From: Taklimakanibacter albus
Lineage (GTDB): Bacteria > Pseudomonadota > Alphaproteobacteria > Rhizobiales > Aestuariivirgaceae
Assembly: GCF_016595235.1 (NCBI RefSeq)
Contig: NZ_JAENHL010000008.1
Location: 1,138,624 to 1,202,623, forward strand
Length of the DNA: 64,000 nucleotides
Direction: 5' to 3'
Part shown: piece by piece, positions 1 through 7,500 of the stretch
How the letters are laid out: each line of letters begins with the position of its first letter
Numbering within the stretch: the stretch's first letter is position 1
The notes under the pieces: generated by a model
What the model was told of the DNA's origin: nothing
Databases searched by the model: none
Seen by the model: only the letters and a program-made list of their open reading frames with translations
Program-made: the position numbers and the translations under genes

Positions 1-918
1 AAGGCGCCCAAAGACGTGAAGCTGGAGATCCCGCAGGAGCAGACGAACAGAGGGGGTAAAACGGTGACAAGCGACGTCAAGCTCACCCATCCCGACCGCA
101 TTCTGTGGCCCGAGGACGGCATCACCAAGCAAGGCCTTGCCGAATTCTACACCGACATCGCGGAGTGGATCCTGCCGCATATCACCGGGCGCGTCCTGAG
201 CCTGGTGCGCTGTCCCGGCGGCGTCGGCAAGTCCTGCTTCTATGCCAAACACATCTGGGATGGCGCCGACAAGTCGCTGCTGCCTGTCGATATTGGCGAG
301 GCCGAGCCGATGCTCGCCATTCGCGATCTCGACGGCCTCATCGCCCTGGTGCAGGCAAATGTGCTGGAAATCCATCCCTGGGGCTCGCGCGTCGAAACGC
401 TGGAAAAGCCGGACCGGATCATTTTCGATCTCGATCCGGGCGAGGACGTCGCCTGGGAAGAGGTGATCGAAGGTGCCTTCGAAGTGCGCGAGCGGCTCAA
501 AAAGCTGCGCCTCGAAAGCTTCGTCAAGACGACAGGCGGCAAGGGCCTGCATGTGGTGGCGCCAATCTCACCCGCGGCCGACTGGGACAGAGCGAAGGAC
601 TTCACCCGCAAGCTCGCCGAGGCGATGGCGACAGATACGCCGCGCAAATATCTGGCGGTGATGACCAAGGCCCGCCGCAAGGGCCGCATCTTCGTCGACT
701 ATCTGCGCAATGGGCGCGGCGCCACCGCGGTCGCCGCCTATTCGACCCGCGCCCGCAAAGGCGCGGCAGTGTCGGTGCCATTGACCTGGAGCGAGCTCGA
801 GACCGGGATCCGCGCCAATCATTTCAGCATCGACAATCTGCGCCAGCGTCTCAGCCATCGCCGACGCGACGCCTGGGCCGGCTTCTTCGAGCTGAAGCAG
901 AAGCTGCCTAAAGCCTAG
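1..918 (+). CDS. ligD: DNA ligase D, C-terminal polymerase/primase domain (partial)
   Basis: The reading frame is open from the first base, so the gene very probably starts upstream; an in-frame GTG at 16 is an unconvincing start. The visible 300 or so residues match the LigD polymerase (archaeo-eukaryotic primase-like) domain: an N-terminal LTHPDRILWP segment, the SLVRCPGGVG strand, and the FDLDPG motif holding the metal-binding Asp-x-Asp pair. In the family this domain fills in and adds ribonucleotides at breaks during Ku-dependent non-homologous end joining. In many rhizobial LigD proteins it follows the phosphoesterase and ligase domains, which here would lie left of the window. No ku gene is in view. 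The stop codon shares the palindromic CTAG with the stop of the convergent TetR gene. Confidence 0.85.
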   Translation, partial: KAPKDVKLEIPQEQTNRGGKTVTSDVKLTHPDRILWPEDGITKQGLAEFYTDIAEWILPHITGRVLSLVRCPGGVGKSCFYAKHIWDGADKSLLPVDIGEAEPMLAIRDLDGLIALVQANVLEIHPWGSRVETLEKPDRIIFDLDPGEDVAWEEVIEGAFEVRERLKKLRLESFVKTTGGKGLHVVAPISPAADWDRAKDFTRKLAEAMATDTPRKYLAVMTKARRKGRIFVDYLRNGRGATAVAAYSTRARKGAAVSVPLTWSELETGIRANHFSIDNLRQRLSHRRRDAWAGFFELKQKLPKA

Positions 919-1478
919 TCCCTCAACATCGCCGCGATGAAACGCTTGAGGCTCGCTTCCACATAACGCCGTACATCATCCGTCGGCTCGAAACCCCACC
1001 AGAGCAATGAACCTTGCCAATGCGATGCGGTGAGGAGTCCCATATCCTTAGGCACCCCGGCACTCGAGGCGAAACACTGATCGAGCGCCTTCGAAAGCGC
1101 GCGTCGCCAGGCAGCTCCGCGCGCGCGCAAGACCGGATCGCTCAGATCCTCGCGCAAGACGAGAAGCCCTCTGGCATAGGCTTCGATGCCACCATAGCCT
1201 CCGGACAAAGCGGAGAGGAGCTTGATCGCGCCGGCGGGCGTCTTGGGCACTTGCCGGGCGAGCTCGGCGGTGCGGGCGTCGAACTTATCCCAGGCATGGA
1301 GCAAGGCGGCCTGCTTCAGCCCGTCCTTGCTTTTGAAACGCTGCACCAGCGTGGCTGGCGCGAGGCCGCAATAAAAGGCGAGCCGCGCAAAGGTCAGCGC
1401 TTCAGGTCCTTCCGCATGGAGAAGGCGGTGCGCGGCATCCAGAACATCGGCGTCGGTCTGCGTCTTCGGTCGAGGCAT
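915..1478 (-). CDS. TetR family transcriptional regulator
   Basis: 187 residues. The first 50 or so form a TetR helix-turn-helix (LTFARLAFYCGLAPATLVQRF) and the rest is the variable ligand-binding and dimerisation part. It is divergent from the SDR/DMT pair, with only about 67 bases between the two starts. An AT-rich repeated element in that gap is a plausible shared operator, so this is probably the local repressor of the SDR and exporter genes and of itself. The ligand cannot be told from the sequence. The 3' end is convergent with ligD and shares the four-base CTAG containing both stops. Confidence 0.85.
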   Translation of the reverse strand: MPRPKTQTDADVLDAAHRLLHAEGPEALTFARLAFYCGLAPATLVQRFKSKDGLKQAALLHAWDKFDARTAELARQVPKTPAGAIKLLSALSGGYGGIEAYARGLLVLREDLSDPVLRARGAAWRRALSKALDQCFASSAGVPKDMGLLTASHWQGSLLWWGFEPTDDVRRYVEASLKRFIAAMLRD

Positions 1479-1481
1479 CTT

Positions 1482-1521
1482 GACTCTTATTTATAAACGA
1501 ACGATCATTTATAAACAAGTC
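1482..1521. promoter_or_regulatory. Candidate TetR operator between divergent genes
   Basis: The 10-mer ATTTATAAAC occurs at 1489-1498 and again at 1507-1516, 18 bases apart. Each contains the self-complementary TTTATAAA, and the whole is flanked by GACT (1482) and AGTC (1518). It is the only AT-rich stretch between the TetR gene and the SDR gene, so it is a likely operator overlapping both promoters. Binding is inferred. Confidence 0.5.
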
Positions 1522-1545
1522 CAAAACCAGTCCGTGGAGTATCTG

Positions 1546-2454
1546 ATGACCTTGCAGGGAAAAGTCGCTCTCGTCGCCGGCGCCACCAGGGGTGCCGGAC
1601 GTGGCATCGCGGTCGAGCTCGGCGCTGCCGGCGCCACCGTCTATGTGACGGGCCGATCAACGCGCCAGCAGAAGTCCGATTATCAGCGGCCCGAAACCAT
1701 CGAGGAAACCGCTGAACTCGTTTCGGCAGCCGGCGGCAAAGGCATCGCCGTCCAGGTCGATCACCTCATCTCCGCCGATGTCGCGGATCTCGTGCGCCGC
1801 ATCCGCGCCGAGCAAGGCCGGCTCGACATTCTGGTCAATGACATATGGGGCGGCGAGCATCTGTTCGAATGGAACAAGCCGGTCTGGGACCATAATCTCG
1901 AAAATGGCCTGACGCTGCTGCGCCGCGGCATCGACACACATCTCATCACGGCGCATCACGCTTTGCCGCTGATGATCGAGAACACAGGCGGGCTTCTCGT
2001 CGAGGTGACGGACGGGACCGCCGACTACAATGCCCAGCATTACCGGCTGTCGCCCTTCTACGATCTCGCCAAGGTGGCGGTAAACCGCATGGCCTGGGCC
2101 CATGCCAAGGATCTGGCGCCCCATGGCGCCACCGCGGTGTCAATCACACCCGGCTGGCTGCGCTCGGAAATGATGCTGGAAGCCTATAAGGTCTCGGAAT
2201 TGAATTGGCGCGACGCGACGAAGATAGAGCCGCATTTCATCATTTCGGAAACGCCGCATTTCGTCGGCCGCGCGGTCGCGACCCTTGCCGGCGACCCCGA
2301 CAAGGCGCGGTTCAACGGCCAATCGCTGTCGAGCGGTGGCCTCGCGCAGATATATGGCTTCACCGATCTCGATGGTTCCCGGCCCGATGCCTGGCGCTAT
2401 GTCGTGGAGGTGCAGGATGCCGGCAAGTCGGCGGATGCGACGGGCTATCGCTGA
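1546..2454 (+). CDS. Short-chain dehydrogenase/reductase
   Basis: 302 residues from the ATG at 1546, chosen because it is preceded by GGAG at 1534-1538 and starts directly before the Rossmann motif (GATRGAGRG near residue 10); an in-frame codon at 1480 would add an unlikely tail inside the operator. The SDR catalytic pair is Tyr172-x3-Lys176 (YDLAK). NAD(P)-dependent oxidoreductase of unknown substrate. The DMT transporter gene follows after 27 bases and is probably cotranscribed. The divergent TetR gene suggests induction by a small molecule that the pair reduces and exports. Confidence 0.85.
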   Translation: MTLQGKVALVAGATRGAGRGIAVELGAAGATVYVTGRSTRQQKSDYQRPETIEETAELVSAAGGKGIAVQVDHLISADVADLVRRIRAEQGRLDILVNDIWGGEHLFEWNKPVWDHNLENGLTLLRRGIDTHLITAHHALPLMIENTGGLLVEVTDGTADYNAQHYRLSPFYDLAKVAVNRMAWAHAKDLAPHGATAVSITPGWLRSEMMLEAYKVSELNWRDATKIEPHFIISETPHFVGRAVATLAGDPDKARFNGQSLSSGGLAQIYGFTDLDGSRPDAWRYVVEVQDAGKSADATGYR

Positions 2455-2481
2455 GCCCTTATATCAGCCAGTAGTACGGGC

Positions 2482-3345
2482 ATGAGCGATTCGTCTTCAC
2501 GTCAGGCCACCGGCATCCTGCTGATGACCGCCGCGATGGTGTCGATTCCTTTGGTCGATGGCATCGCCAAATATCTGACCGCCACCCATTCGCCGCTGTT
2601 CGTCGGCTGGGCGCGTTATGCGGTGGCGGGCCTCATCGTGCTGCCCCTCGCGTTCCTGCGCAACGGGCGGCGGATCTTTCCGACCGAGCGGCGCGCTTCG
2701 CATCTCTTACGCACCTCCTTCCTCGCCCTGTCGATGACGCTCTATTTCCTGGCGCTGGCGCGCATTCCACTCGCCACCGCCATCAGCGCCTTCTTCATCG
2801 GTCCGATCATCGCGGTGGTTCTCTCCATCTTCATTCTGAAGGAGCGCATGACCTGGCCCAAAGTCACCAGCCTGGCGCTCGGCTTCATCGGCGCCATCGT
2901 CATCCTCAGACCGGGCGCGGCCCTCAATCCCGGTATTCTGCTCGCCTTCGGCGCCGGCTTATGCTTCGGCCTCTATCTGATCGCGACACGCTGGGCCTCG
3001 CAAAGCAGCGATCCGATCAAGACCCTCGCCTTTCAATGCGTGATCGGCACACTGCTTTTGACGCCCCAGGCGGCCTTGACCTGGACGACGCCGCAGTGGA
3101 ACGAGTTCGGCTTCTTTCTGTGCCTCGGGCTCTTCTCTGCCTTCAGCCACATGATGTCAATCGCCGCCTTCCGCTTCGCCGAGGCGTCGCTCCTGGCGCC
3201 GCTCGTATATCTGGAGCTGATCGGCGCGGCGCTCATCGGCTACTACGCCTTTGGCGAAATACCCGACGCCTATACGATCATCGGCGCCGGGTTCATCATC
3301 GCCGCGGGGCTGATCCTGCTCAAACGCAGCAGAGCTAGGCTTTGA
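2482..3345 (+). CDS. EamA/DMT superfamily transporter
   Basis: 287 residues, almost entirely hydrophobic, with about ten predicted membrane helices in two related halves, the usual EamA architecture and length. The second half contains the typical family segment around residues 215-285 (LLAPLVYLELIGAALIGYYA). Members export amino acids, metabolites or drugs from the cytoplasm; the substrate here is unknown. It follows the SDR gene by 27 bases and probably shares its promoter. Its 3' end overlaps the end of the convergent SRPBCC gene by 11 bases. Confidence 0.85.
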   Translation: MSDSSSRQATGILLMTAAMVSIPLVDGIAKYLTATHSPLFVGWARYAVAGLIVLPLAFLRNGRRIFPTERRASHLLRTSFLALSMTLYFLALARIPLATAISAFFIGPIIAVVLSIFILKERMTWPKVTSLALGFIGAIVILRPGAALNPGILLAFGAGLCFGLYLIATRWASQSSDPIKTLAFQCVIGTLLLTPQAALTWTTPQWNEFGFFLCLGLFSAFSHMMSIAAFRFAEASLLAPLVYLELIGAALIGYYAFGEIPDAYTIIGAGFIIAAGLILLKRSRARL

Positions 3346-3802
3346 GGAATTCTTCGAGGCGGTCCCAGGTTTCGACCGCGCCACCCTCGGCGCCCGATTG
3401 CAGCATGCCGTCTCGCGCCGCCAGGGTCTGAAAGACGGAACGCGTCGTCACCTTGGTGGCACCACCCGTCTCCTCGAAATCCACCGTCTCGAGCAGCACA
3501 TGCTCAGGCATCATCTCGAATTCGAAGGTGCGGACCAGTCTCTCGGGTGCCCGGCTCTCATGAAAGACGCCGCGGAAGGCATATTCATTGCCGGACGGAT
3601 CGCGCTGGATGAAACGCCAGAGTCCGCCATGGCGCGCGTCGAGCTTGTCCACCACCGTCGTAACGATGCGCGGTCCCCACCATTTGGGGATCGCCAGGGG
3701 ATCGACATGGGCGCCGAACACCTTGGCCCGCGGGGCGGCGAAGCTGCGGATCATAACGATCTCCTGCTTGCCGGGCTCAGCAATGAACTCAGTCTTACTC
3801 AT
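3335..3802 (-). CDS. SRPBCC (Aha1-like) domain protein
   Basis: 155 residues from the ATG at 3802, preceded by a GGAG-type ribosome site; upstream in-frame codons run back into the ArsR gene and are not needed. The protein is a single START/SRPBCC (Aha1-like) domain with the family's RSFAAPRAKVFGAHVDPLAIPKWWGP beginning at about residue 20 and the usual C-terminal helix ending in WDRLEEFLKA. The fold has a large hydrophobic cavity for small molecules; no enzymatic function can be assigned. It lies 29 bases after an ArsR regulator, a very common pairing in which the ArsR protein controls the SRPBCC gene. Confidence 0.85.
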   Translation of the reverse strand: MSKTEFIAEPGKQEIVMIRSFAAPRAKVFGAHVDPLAIPKWWGPRIVTTVVDKLDARHGGLWRFIQRDPSGNEYAFRGVFHESRAPERLVRTFEFEMMPEHVLLETVDFEETGGATKVTTRSVFQTLAARDGMLQSGAEGGAVETWDRLEEFLKA

Positions 3803-3831
3803 CAACGCTACTCCTTGATTGAACTTTTGAA

Positions 3832-4140
3832 CTATCTGGTGAGGAACTCGTCGAGACGGTCGAAACTCTCGTCCCAGAAGGCGCGATAGTCCCACATCCA
3901 TTTGGAGACCTCTTTCAGCGGCTCGGGCTCGATCCGGCAGGGCCGCCACTGGGCGCGGCGCCCCTGCGACACGAGCCCAGCGCGCTGCAGCACCTTGAGA
4001 TGCTTGGACACGGTCGGAAGCTTGAGATCGAAGGGCTCGGCCAGCTCGTTCACCGTGACCTCGCCCTGGGCGAGGCGCGCCAGGATGGCCCGGCGAGTCG
4101 GGTCCGCCAGCGCGTGAAAGGTAAGACTGAGCTGGTCCAC
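3832..4140 (-). CDS. ArsR family transcriptional regulator
   Basis: 102 residues forming one winged helix: LADPTRRAILARL near the start, then the recognition helix region (LKLPTVSKHLKVLQRAGLV, roughly residues 42-60). There are no cysteines, so it is of the non-metal-sensing ArsR type usually paired with SRPBCC proteins. First gene of a two-gene operon. A perfect 12-bp palindrome lies 18 bases upstream of the start and probably serves as its operator, which implies autorepression. Confidence 0.9.
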   Translation of the reverse strand: MDQLSLTFHALADPTRRAILARLAQGEVTVNELAEPFDLKLPTVSKHLKVLQRAGLVSQGRRAQWRPCRIEPEPLKEVSKWMWDYRAFWDESFDRLDEFLTR

Positions 4141-4157
4141 TTCTTATTCTCCCGATC

Positions 4158-4169
4158 AGCTAATTAGCT
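4158..4169. promoter_or_regulatory. Candidate ArsR operator (12-bp palindrome)
   Basis: AGCTAATTAGCT is a perfect palindrome immediately upstream of the ArsR gene. Its size and position suit a dimeric winged-helix repressor. Inference from position only. Confidence 0.5.
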
Positions 4170-4321
4170 ACTTGGCAGAATACTAGGGATTTCGCGTCTG
4201 TCAACGGGCGCAGAACAAGAATAATCCGATCCGGCAGGCTGACAGGTTCCGGACGTGGAACTTATGGCAACCAGATCTTACGGCTAAGGCATTGGCCTTC
4301 CACGTCATCTTGGAAAAATAC

Positions 4322-4346
4322 GGAACCAAGTCGGAAAGCGGGCGTT
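4322..4346 (+). promoter_or_regulatory. EcfG-type general stress response promoter
   Basis: GGAAC at 4322-4326 and CGTT at 4343-4346 are separated by exactly 16 bases, the consensus for alphaproteobacterial sigma EcfG. The site is 69 bases upstream of the small Q-rich protein at 4415. The ecfG gene itself is about 5 kb away. Confidence 0.85.
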
Positions 4347-4414
4347 GACGAAGTGAGTTTCCGGCCCGGAGACGGCCTGGATGCTCTCCCCTCTTTCCCA
4401 AAATGGAGACGATC

Positions 4415-4615
4415 ATGACCAATCGTAATCCGCAGGATCCCAAGATGCAGGACCCGAAACACGTTCAGGGCCAGAAGCCGCAGGAGGATCAACGCCAGAA
4501 GCAGCACCAGGCGGAGAATCCGGACCGCAACAAGCAGCAGGGCGGATTCGATCCTAACAAGGATCGCCAGCAGGGCAGCGACGAGCCGATCCGTCAGCCG
4601 GATCAGAGCCGCTAA
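4415..4615 (+). CDS. Small, highly polar Q/D/K-rich stress protein
   Basis: 66 residues from the ATG at 4415, preceded by GGAG at 4406 with good spacing; the in-frame ATG at 4403 lies inside that ribosome site. The protein has no hydrophobic core: it is made of Gln, Asp, Lys, Asn and Pro (starting MTNRNPQDPKMQDPKH) and should be disordered. The preceding EcfG-type promoter and the following terminator make it a single-gene stress-induced unit. It resembles the small hydrophilic, hydrophilin-like proteins often seen in stress regulons. Molecular role unknown. Confidence 0.75.
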   Translation: MTNRNPQDPKMQDPKHVQGQKPQEDQRQKQHQAENPDRNKQQGGFDPNKDRQQGSDEPIRQPDQSR

Positions 4616-4624
4616 CGATTCAGA

Positions 4625-4653
4625 GGGGCGCCGTTTTCGGCGCCCCTTTCTTT
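4625..4653 (+). terminator. Rho-independent terminator
   Basis: A 9-bp GC stem (GGGGCGCCG at 4625-4633 with CGGCGCCCC at 4638-4646), TTTT loop and following T-rich tract, ten bases after the stop of the small stress gene. Confidence 0.85.
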
Positions 4654-4663
4654 CGCAATCCAG

Positions 4664-5185
4664 ATGAGCTCCACGCTCCAGACGAAATTCGCGCAAGCGA
4701 CATCCTTCATCGCCCGCCAGGCCGGCAGCCCCTTGGCGTTCGCGGCGGCTGTGTTGCTGATTGCTCTCTGGGCGGTTGCCGGTCCCTTTCTCGGCTATTC
4801 GGACGTCTGGCAACTGACCATCAACACGGCAACGACGATCGTCACCTTCCTGATGGTCTTCGTGCTGCAGAATTCGCAGAACCGCGACACGGAAGCCCTG
4901 CAGATCAAGATAGACGAGTTGATCCGTGCCACTGAAGGCGCCCAGAATGCGCTGCTCGATCTCGAAAACCTTCCGCAGGACAATCTCGACACTTTTCGCG
5001 ATCATTATCGCAAGCTGGCCGAGCATGCGCGCAGCAAAGGCTTCGATCTTGCCTCGGTCGTCGCCGGCATGGAGGCAGAGAAGGAAATTCTCCAGCGCGG
5101 AAAGCGCGTTCGCCCACGGACTCGCAAGCGCAAAGCTGCGACACGGCGAAGGAACCTCGCTCGTGAAGAGGCGTTAGCTCCATGA
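4664..5185 (+). CDS. Low-affinity iron permease family protein
   Basis: 173 residues. Two membrane helices (about residues 25-43 and 50-70; AFAAAVLLIALWAVAGPFLGY and the TATTIVTFLMVFVLQNSQNRD segment) are followed by a helical cytoplasmic part with IDELIRATEGAQNALLDLE, the signature of the low-affinity iron permease family. Transport of iron is the family label; bacterial members are poorly tested. No strong promoter lies between the preceding terminator and the start, so expression may depend on read-through. The 3' end carries the EcfG-type promoter of the next gene, and the stop overlaps an in-frame ATG of the next gene's extended frame. Confidence 0.8.
   Translation: MSSTLQTKFAQATSFIARQAGSPLAFAAAVLLIALWAVAGPFLGYSDVWQLTINTATTIVTFLMVFVLQNSQNRDTEALQIKIDELIRATEGAQNALLDLENLPQDNLDTFRDHYRKLAEHARSKGFDLASVVAGMEAEKEILQRGKRVRPRTRKRKAATRRRNLAREEALAP
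5151..5175 (+). promoter_or_regulatory. EcfG-type promoter inside the end of the iron permease gene
   Basis: GGAAC at 5151-5155 and CGTT at 5172-5175 with a 16-base spacer. It lies within the last 12 codons of the permease gene and 37 bases upstream of the PRC-barrel start at 5212, allowing stress-specific transcription of that gene alone. Confidence 0.8.
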
Positions 5186-5211
5186 CGGCCACGATCAAAA
5201 GGAGTTTCATC

Positions 5212-5784
5212 ATGAAGAGATTTGCCCTTTCGGCAATCTCGCTCGCGGCTCTCATGGCGAGCGGAATCGCTATTGCGCAAACCACACCTGACCAGCAGCC
5301 CGCTCAGGATACGCAACAGAAGCAGGACTGCGTCGCCAATCCTCAGGCGGAAGGCTGCCCGACCCAGCCGCAGGCGCAGCAGCCGGCAACTCCGTCGCCG
5401 GATGCCAGCGCGGCCTCGGCAGTGACCATCGACGCCAGCAAAGCCATGCTGGTGACGCGCATCATCGGCAGCAGCGTTTATGCCGGTGACGAAAATGTCG
5501 GCGACGTCAACGATCTGATCTTCGACGACAAGGGCACGATCCAGGCAGCGATCATCGGCGTCGGCGGCTTCCTCGGCATGGGCGAGAAGGATGTCGCGGT
5601 GCCGCTCAGCCAGATCAATGCGATGCGTGACGAGACCAACGCGATCAAGCTGACGATCATGGCCTCGCGCGAGGAGCTGGAGAAGGCGCCGGCGTTCGAC
5701 AAGACCCTGTTCCTGGTCAAGACGCCGAAGCCCGACACGACCTTGCCAAGTCCGGGCGGATCCACGACGACACCTCAACAGTAA
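5212..5784 (+). CDS. Exported PRC-barrel domain protein
   Basis: 190 residues from the ATG at 5212, preceded by AAAAGGAG and directly followed by a signal peptide (MKRFALSAISLAALMASGIAIAQ, with cleavage likely after AIAQ). A Gln/Pro-rich linker with two cysteines runs to about residue 75. Then comes a PRC-barrel domain: VTRIIGSSVYAGDENVGDVNDLIFD, a conserved glycine-rich strand (IIGVGGFLGMGEKDVAVPL) and a C-terminal strand. Such periplasmic PRC-barrel proteins are frequent in rhizobial stress regulons; the molecular role is unknown. An EcfG-type promoter precedes it and a terminator follows nine bases after the stop. Confidence 0.85.
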   Translation: MKRFALSAISLAALMASGIAIAQTTPDQQPAQDTQQKQDCVANPQAEGCPTQPQAQQPATPSPDASAASAVTIDASKAMLVTRIIGSSVYAGDENVGDVNDLIFDDKGTIQAAIIGVGGFLGMGEKDVAVPLSQINAMRDETNAIKLTIMASREELEKAPAFDKTLFLVKTPKPDTTLPSPGGSTTTPQQ

Positions 5785-5792
5785 TCGAACTG

Positions 5793-5822
5793 GTCCGGCG
5801 GGCGGAACCCGCCGGACTTTTC
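5793..5822 (+). terminator. Rho-independent terminator
   Basis: A 10-bp stem (GTCCGGCGGG at 5793-5802 with CCCGCCGGAC at 5808-5817) with a five-base loop and TTTT, directly after the PRC-barrel gene. Confidence 0.85.
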
Positions 5823-5878
5823 CCAAGAAAGCGTGAGACAAATTGGTTTGTATGCGAATGTGTATAGAGTAGTGTGCC

Positions 5879-6922
5879 GTGCTTTCCAGTGACAGACCGC
5901 AAGCGAACATCGTGCGACAGACGGCCAAGGGCAGCAAAACGGGAAAAAGAAAACGCGCCGCCACCACGGTCGCGATGCCGGACGATATCGCAGCCGCCGC
6001 CAATCTTTCAGGCGCGATGCTTTACCATCAGGACAAGAACCTCAAATATGTCTGGGTGAACAACCCGCCGTCGGGTTATCTGCCGGCACAATTCGTCGGC
6101 TTTGGCGATGAGGATGTCTTCTCGACCGAAACGGTGAACATCATCGTCCCGGCCAAACGCAAGGCGCTCGAAAGCGGCGAAACGCAAACGGTCGAATTCC
6201 AGATGGCGGTGGACGGCAAGCCGCGCTGGTTCGAGCTGCGTATCGCTCCCCTCGGCAAAGCGAAATCACGCAAGGGTCTGCTCTGCGCCGCCATCGACAT
6301 CGGCGAGCGCAAACAGACGGAATATCACATGCGCGTCCTGCTGCTCGAGCTGGCGCACCGCTCCAAGAATCTCCTGGCGGTCATCCAGGGCATTGCCAAC
6401 CGCACCGCCCAGACATCCTCGACCATCGATGAGTTCAATCAGCGCTTCTCCGGGCGGCTGATGTCGCTGTCACGCGCCCATGACATTCTGACCGACGAGA
6501 ATTGGCGCGGCGCGGCGATGAGCCAGCTCATCCGCACCCAGGTGCTGCTCTTTGCGGGCAAGGCGGCGGAACGCGTGCATTACAAGGGCGACCAGGTCTC
6601 GCTCAGGCCCTCGGCGGCGCAGCATGTGGCGCTCGCTCTCTATGAGCTCACCGCCAACGCCCTCAAATTCGGCGCCCTGTCCGCCGAGACAGGCGAAGTC
6701 GAGATCAGCTGGGCTTTGCGCAAGAGTTCCGCCGGCGCCATGTTCCAGATCCTGTGGAATGAAAAAGGTGGCCCCAAGGTCACGCCGCCCAATACACGGC
6801 ATTTCGGCCGGGTGTTGCTTGAGGAGGTCGTGCCGCTGTCAGTTCAGGGCAAGGCCAAGCTCAGCTTCACGCCTGATGGCATCAGCTACAGCCTGACCAT
6901 GCCGCAAAGCGAGCTCATCTGA
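5879..6922 (+). CDS. PAS-containing HWE sensor histidine kinase
   Basis: 347 residues from a GTG; the ATG at 5975 (MPDDIAAAANLSG) is an equally good start and the basic N-terminal tail may not be real. There is no membrane segment. A PAS domain covers about residues 40-150 (GAMLYHQDKNLKYVWVNNPPSG to CAAIDIGERKQTE). The HWE kinase core follows, with phospho-acceptor box ELAHRSKNLLAVIQ, the N-box (ALYELTANALKFGAL) and the diagnostic Trp-x-Glu (LWNEKGGP). HWE kinases often feed the PhyR stress pathway, and phyR, nepR and ecfG lie 3-4 kb downstream, so a stress-sensing role is likely. The ligand is unknown. Confidence 0.88.
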   Translation: MLSSDRPQANIVRQTAKGSKTGKRKRAATTVAMPDDIAAAANLSGAMLYHQDKNLKYVWVNNPPSGYLPAQFVGFGDEDVFSTETVNIIVPAKRKALESGETQTVEFQMAVDGKPRWFELRIAPLGKAKSRKGLLCAAIDIGERKQTEYHMRVLLLELAHRSKNLLAVIQGIANRTAQTSSTIDEFNQRFSGRLMSLSRAHDILTDENWRGAAMSQLIRTQVLLFAGKAAERVHYKGDQVSLRPSAAQHVALALYELTANALKFGALSAETGEVEISWALRKSSAGAMFQILWNEKGGPKVTPPNTRHFGRVLLEEVVPLSVQGKAKLSFTPDGISYSLTMPQSELI

Positions 6923-6941
6923 TTCTTAGTTTGGCGCGGGA

Positions 6942-7018
6942 TCGGACGGAAAACCGGCGCCCACTTTTCCTGGCCACGCGCTTGCGCGCGTCCCGGTGAA
7001 GTGGAATCACTTCACCGG
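6942..7018. repeat. Rhizobial-type intergenic repeat with hairpin
   Basis: Contains the core CGGACGGAAAACCGG and CCACTTTTCCTG followed by CACGCGCT, found again at 62836 and inverted at 63923. It is followed by a perfect 11-bp stem (CCGGTGAAGTG at 6993-7003 with CACTTCACCGG at 7008-7018). This matches mosaic palindromic repeats common between genes in Hyphomicrobiales. It separates the HWE kinase and CsbD genes. Confidence 0.75.
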
Positions 7019-7045
7019 CAAGGACCCGCGCCAGCTCAGTATGTT

Positions 7046-7093
7046 AGAGCAAATCCTTATCGCCAAAGCCCTCAACTTGGCGGGATTTGCTCT
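7046..7093. repeat. Long inverted repeat next to the CsbD promoter
   Basis: AGAGCAAATCC at 7046-7056 pairs with GGATTTGCTCT at 7083-7093, and inner bases CGCCAA and TTGGCG also pair. The outer arm ends exactly where the GGAAC of the EcfG-type promoter begins. It could be another intergenic repeat unit or a terminator-like block upstream of the promoter. Confidence 0.6.
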
Positions 7094-7118
7094 GGAACCA
7101 TTGCACCGCCGCTCCGTT
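7094..7118 (+). promoter_or_regulatory. EcfG-type promoter of the CsbD gene
   Basis: GGAAC at 7094-7098 and CGTT at 7115-7118 with a 16-base spacer, 65 bases upstream of the CsbD start. Confidence 0.85.
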
Positions 7119-7182
7119 GACACCAGGAGCGAGCGGTTTCCATTCGCTCATCATCAGCAGCTTGCAAGCATTGGAGGACCCC

Positions 7183-7389
7183 ATGAACTGGGATCGCATC
7201 GAAGGCAATTGGAAGATCTTCAAGGGCCAGGCCCAACAGCAGTGGGGCAAGCTCACCAATGACGATCTCGACGTCATCGCCGGCAATCGCGAGGAGCTGG
7301 TCGGTCGGATCCAGAATACTTACGGCATCGCGCGCGACGAAGCGGAAAAACAAGTGGCGCTGTGGGAAAAGGATCGCAAGGTATTTTAA
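7183..7389 (+). CDS. CsbD-like stress protein
   Basis: 68 residues from the ATG at 7183, preceded by GGAGG at 7173-7177. The whole protein is a CsbD domain: MNWDRIEGNWKIFKGQ at the start, then WGKLTNDDLDVIAGNREELVGRIQ and a C-terminal helix, the family's normal length. CsbD proteins are small helical proteins of unknown mechanism that are widely under general stress control. The EcfG-type promoter upstream and the terminator 26 bases after the stop make this a single-gene stress unit. Confidence 0.93.
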   Translation: MNWDRIEGNWKIFKGQAQQQWGKLTNDDLDVIAGNREELVGRIQNTYGIARDEAEKQVALWEKDRKVF

Positions 7390-7414
7390 GACAGAACAAG
7401 GCGACTACCTGGAG

Positions 7415-7443
7415 CGCCGGTTCATCTGAGCCGGCGTTTTTTT
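7415..7443 (+). terminator. Rho-independent terminator
   Basis: CGCCGG at 7415-7420 pairs with CCGGCG at 7431-7436, with further pairing in the loop (TCA/TGA), followed by seven T residues. Confidence 0.88.
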
Positions 7444-7455
7444 GCTTGCTCTTAC

Positions 7456-7499
7456 GCATCGGCTTGCCCGAAAACCGCACGCACTTTTCGGGCCGATGC
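7456..7499. repeat. Variant intergenic palindromic repeat
   Basis: GCATCGGC...CCCGAAAA at 7456-7474 is mirrored by TTTTCGGG...CCGATGC at 7485-7499. This is another common rhizobial palindromic intergenic repeat, sharing the GAAAACCG...CACTTTTC core with the repeats at 6942, 62836 and 63923. It abuts the end of the next gene. Confidence 0.7.
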
Positions 7500-7500
7500 T

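Noticed and set aside
4257-4282. GGAAC at 4257 as an EcfG promoter
   Set aside because: No CGTT at correct spacing; the exact site is at 4322.
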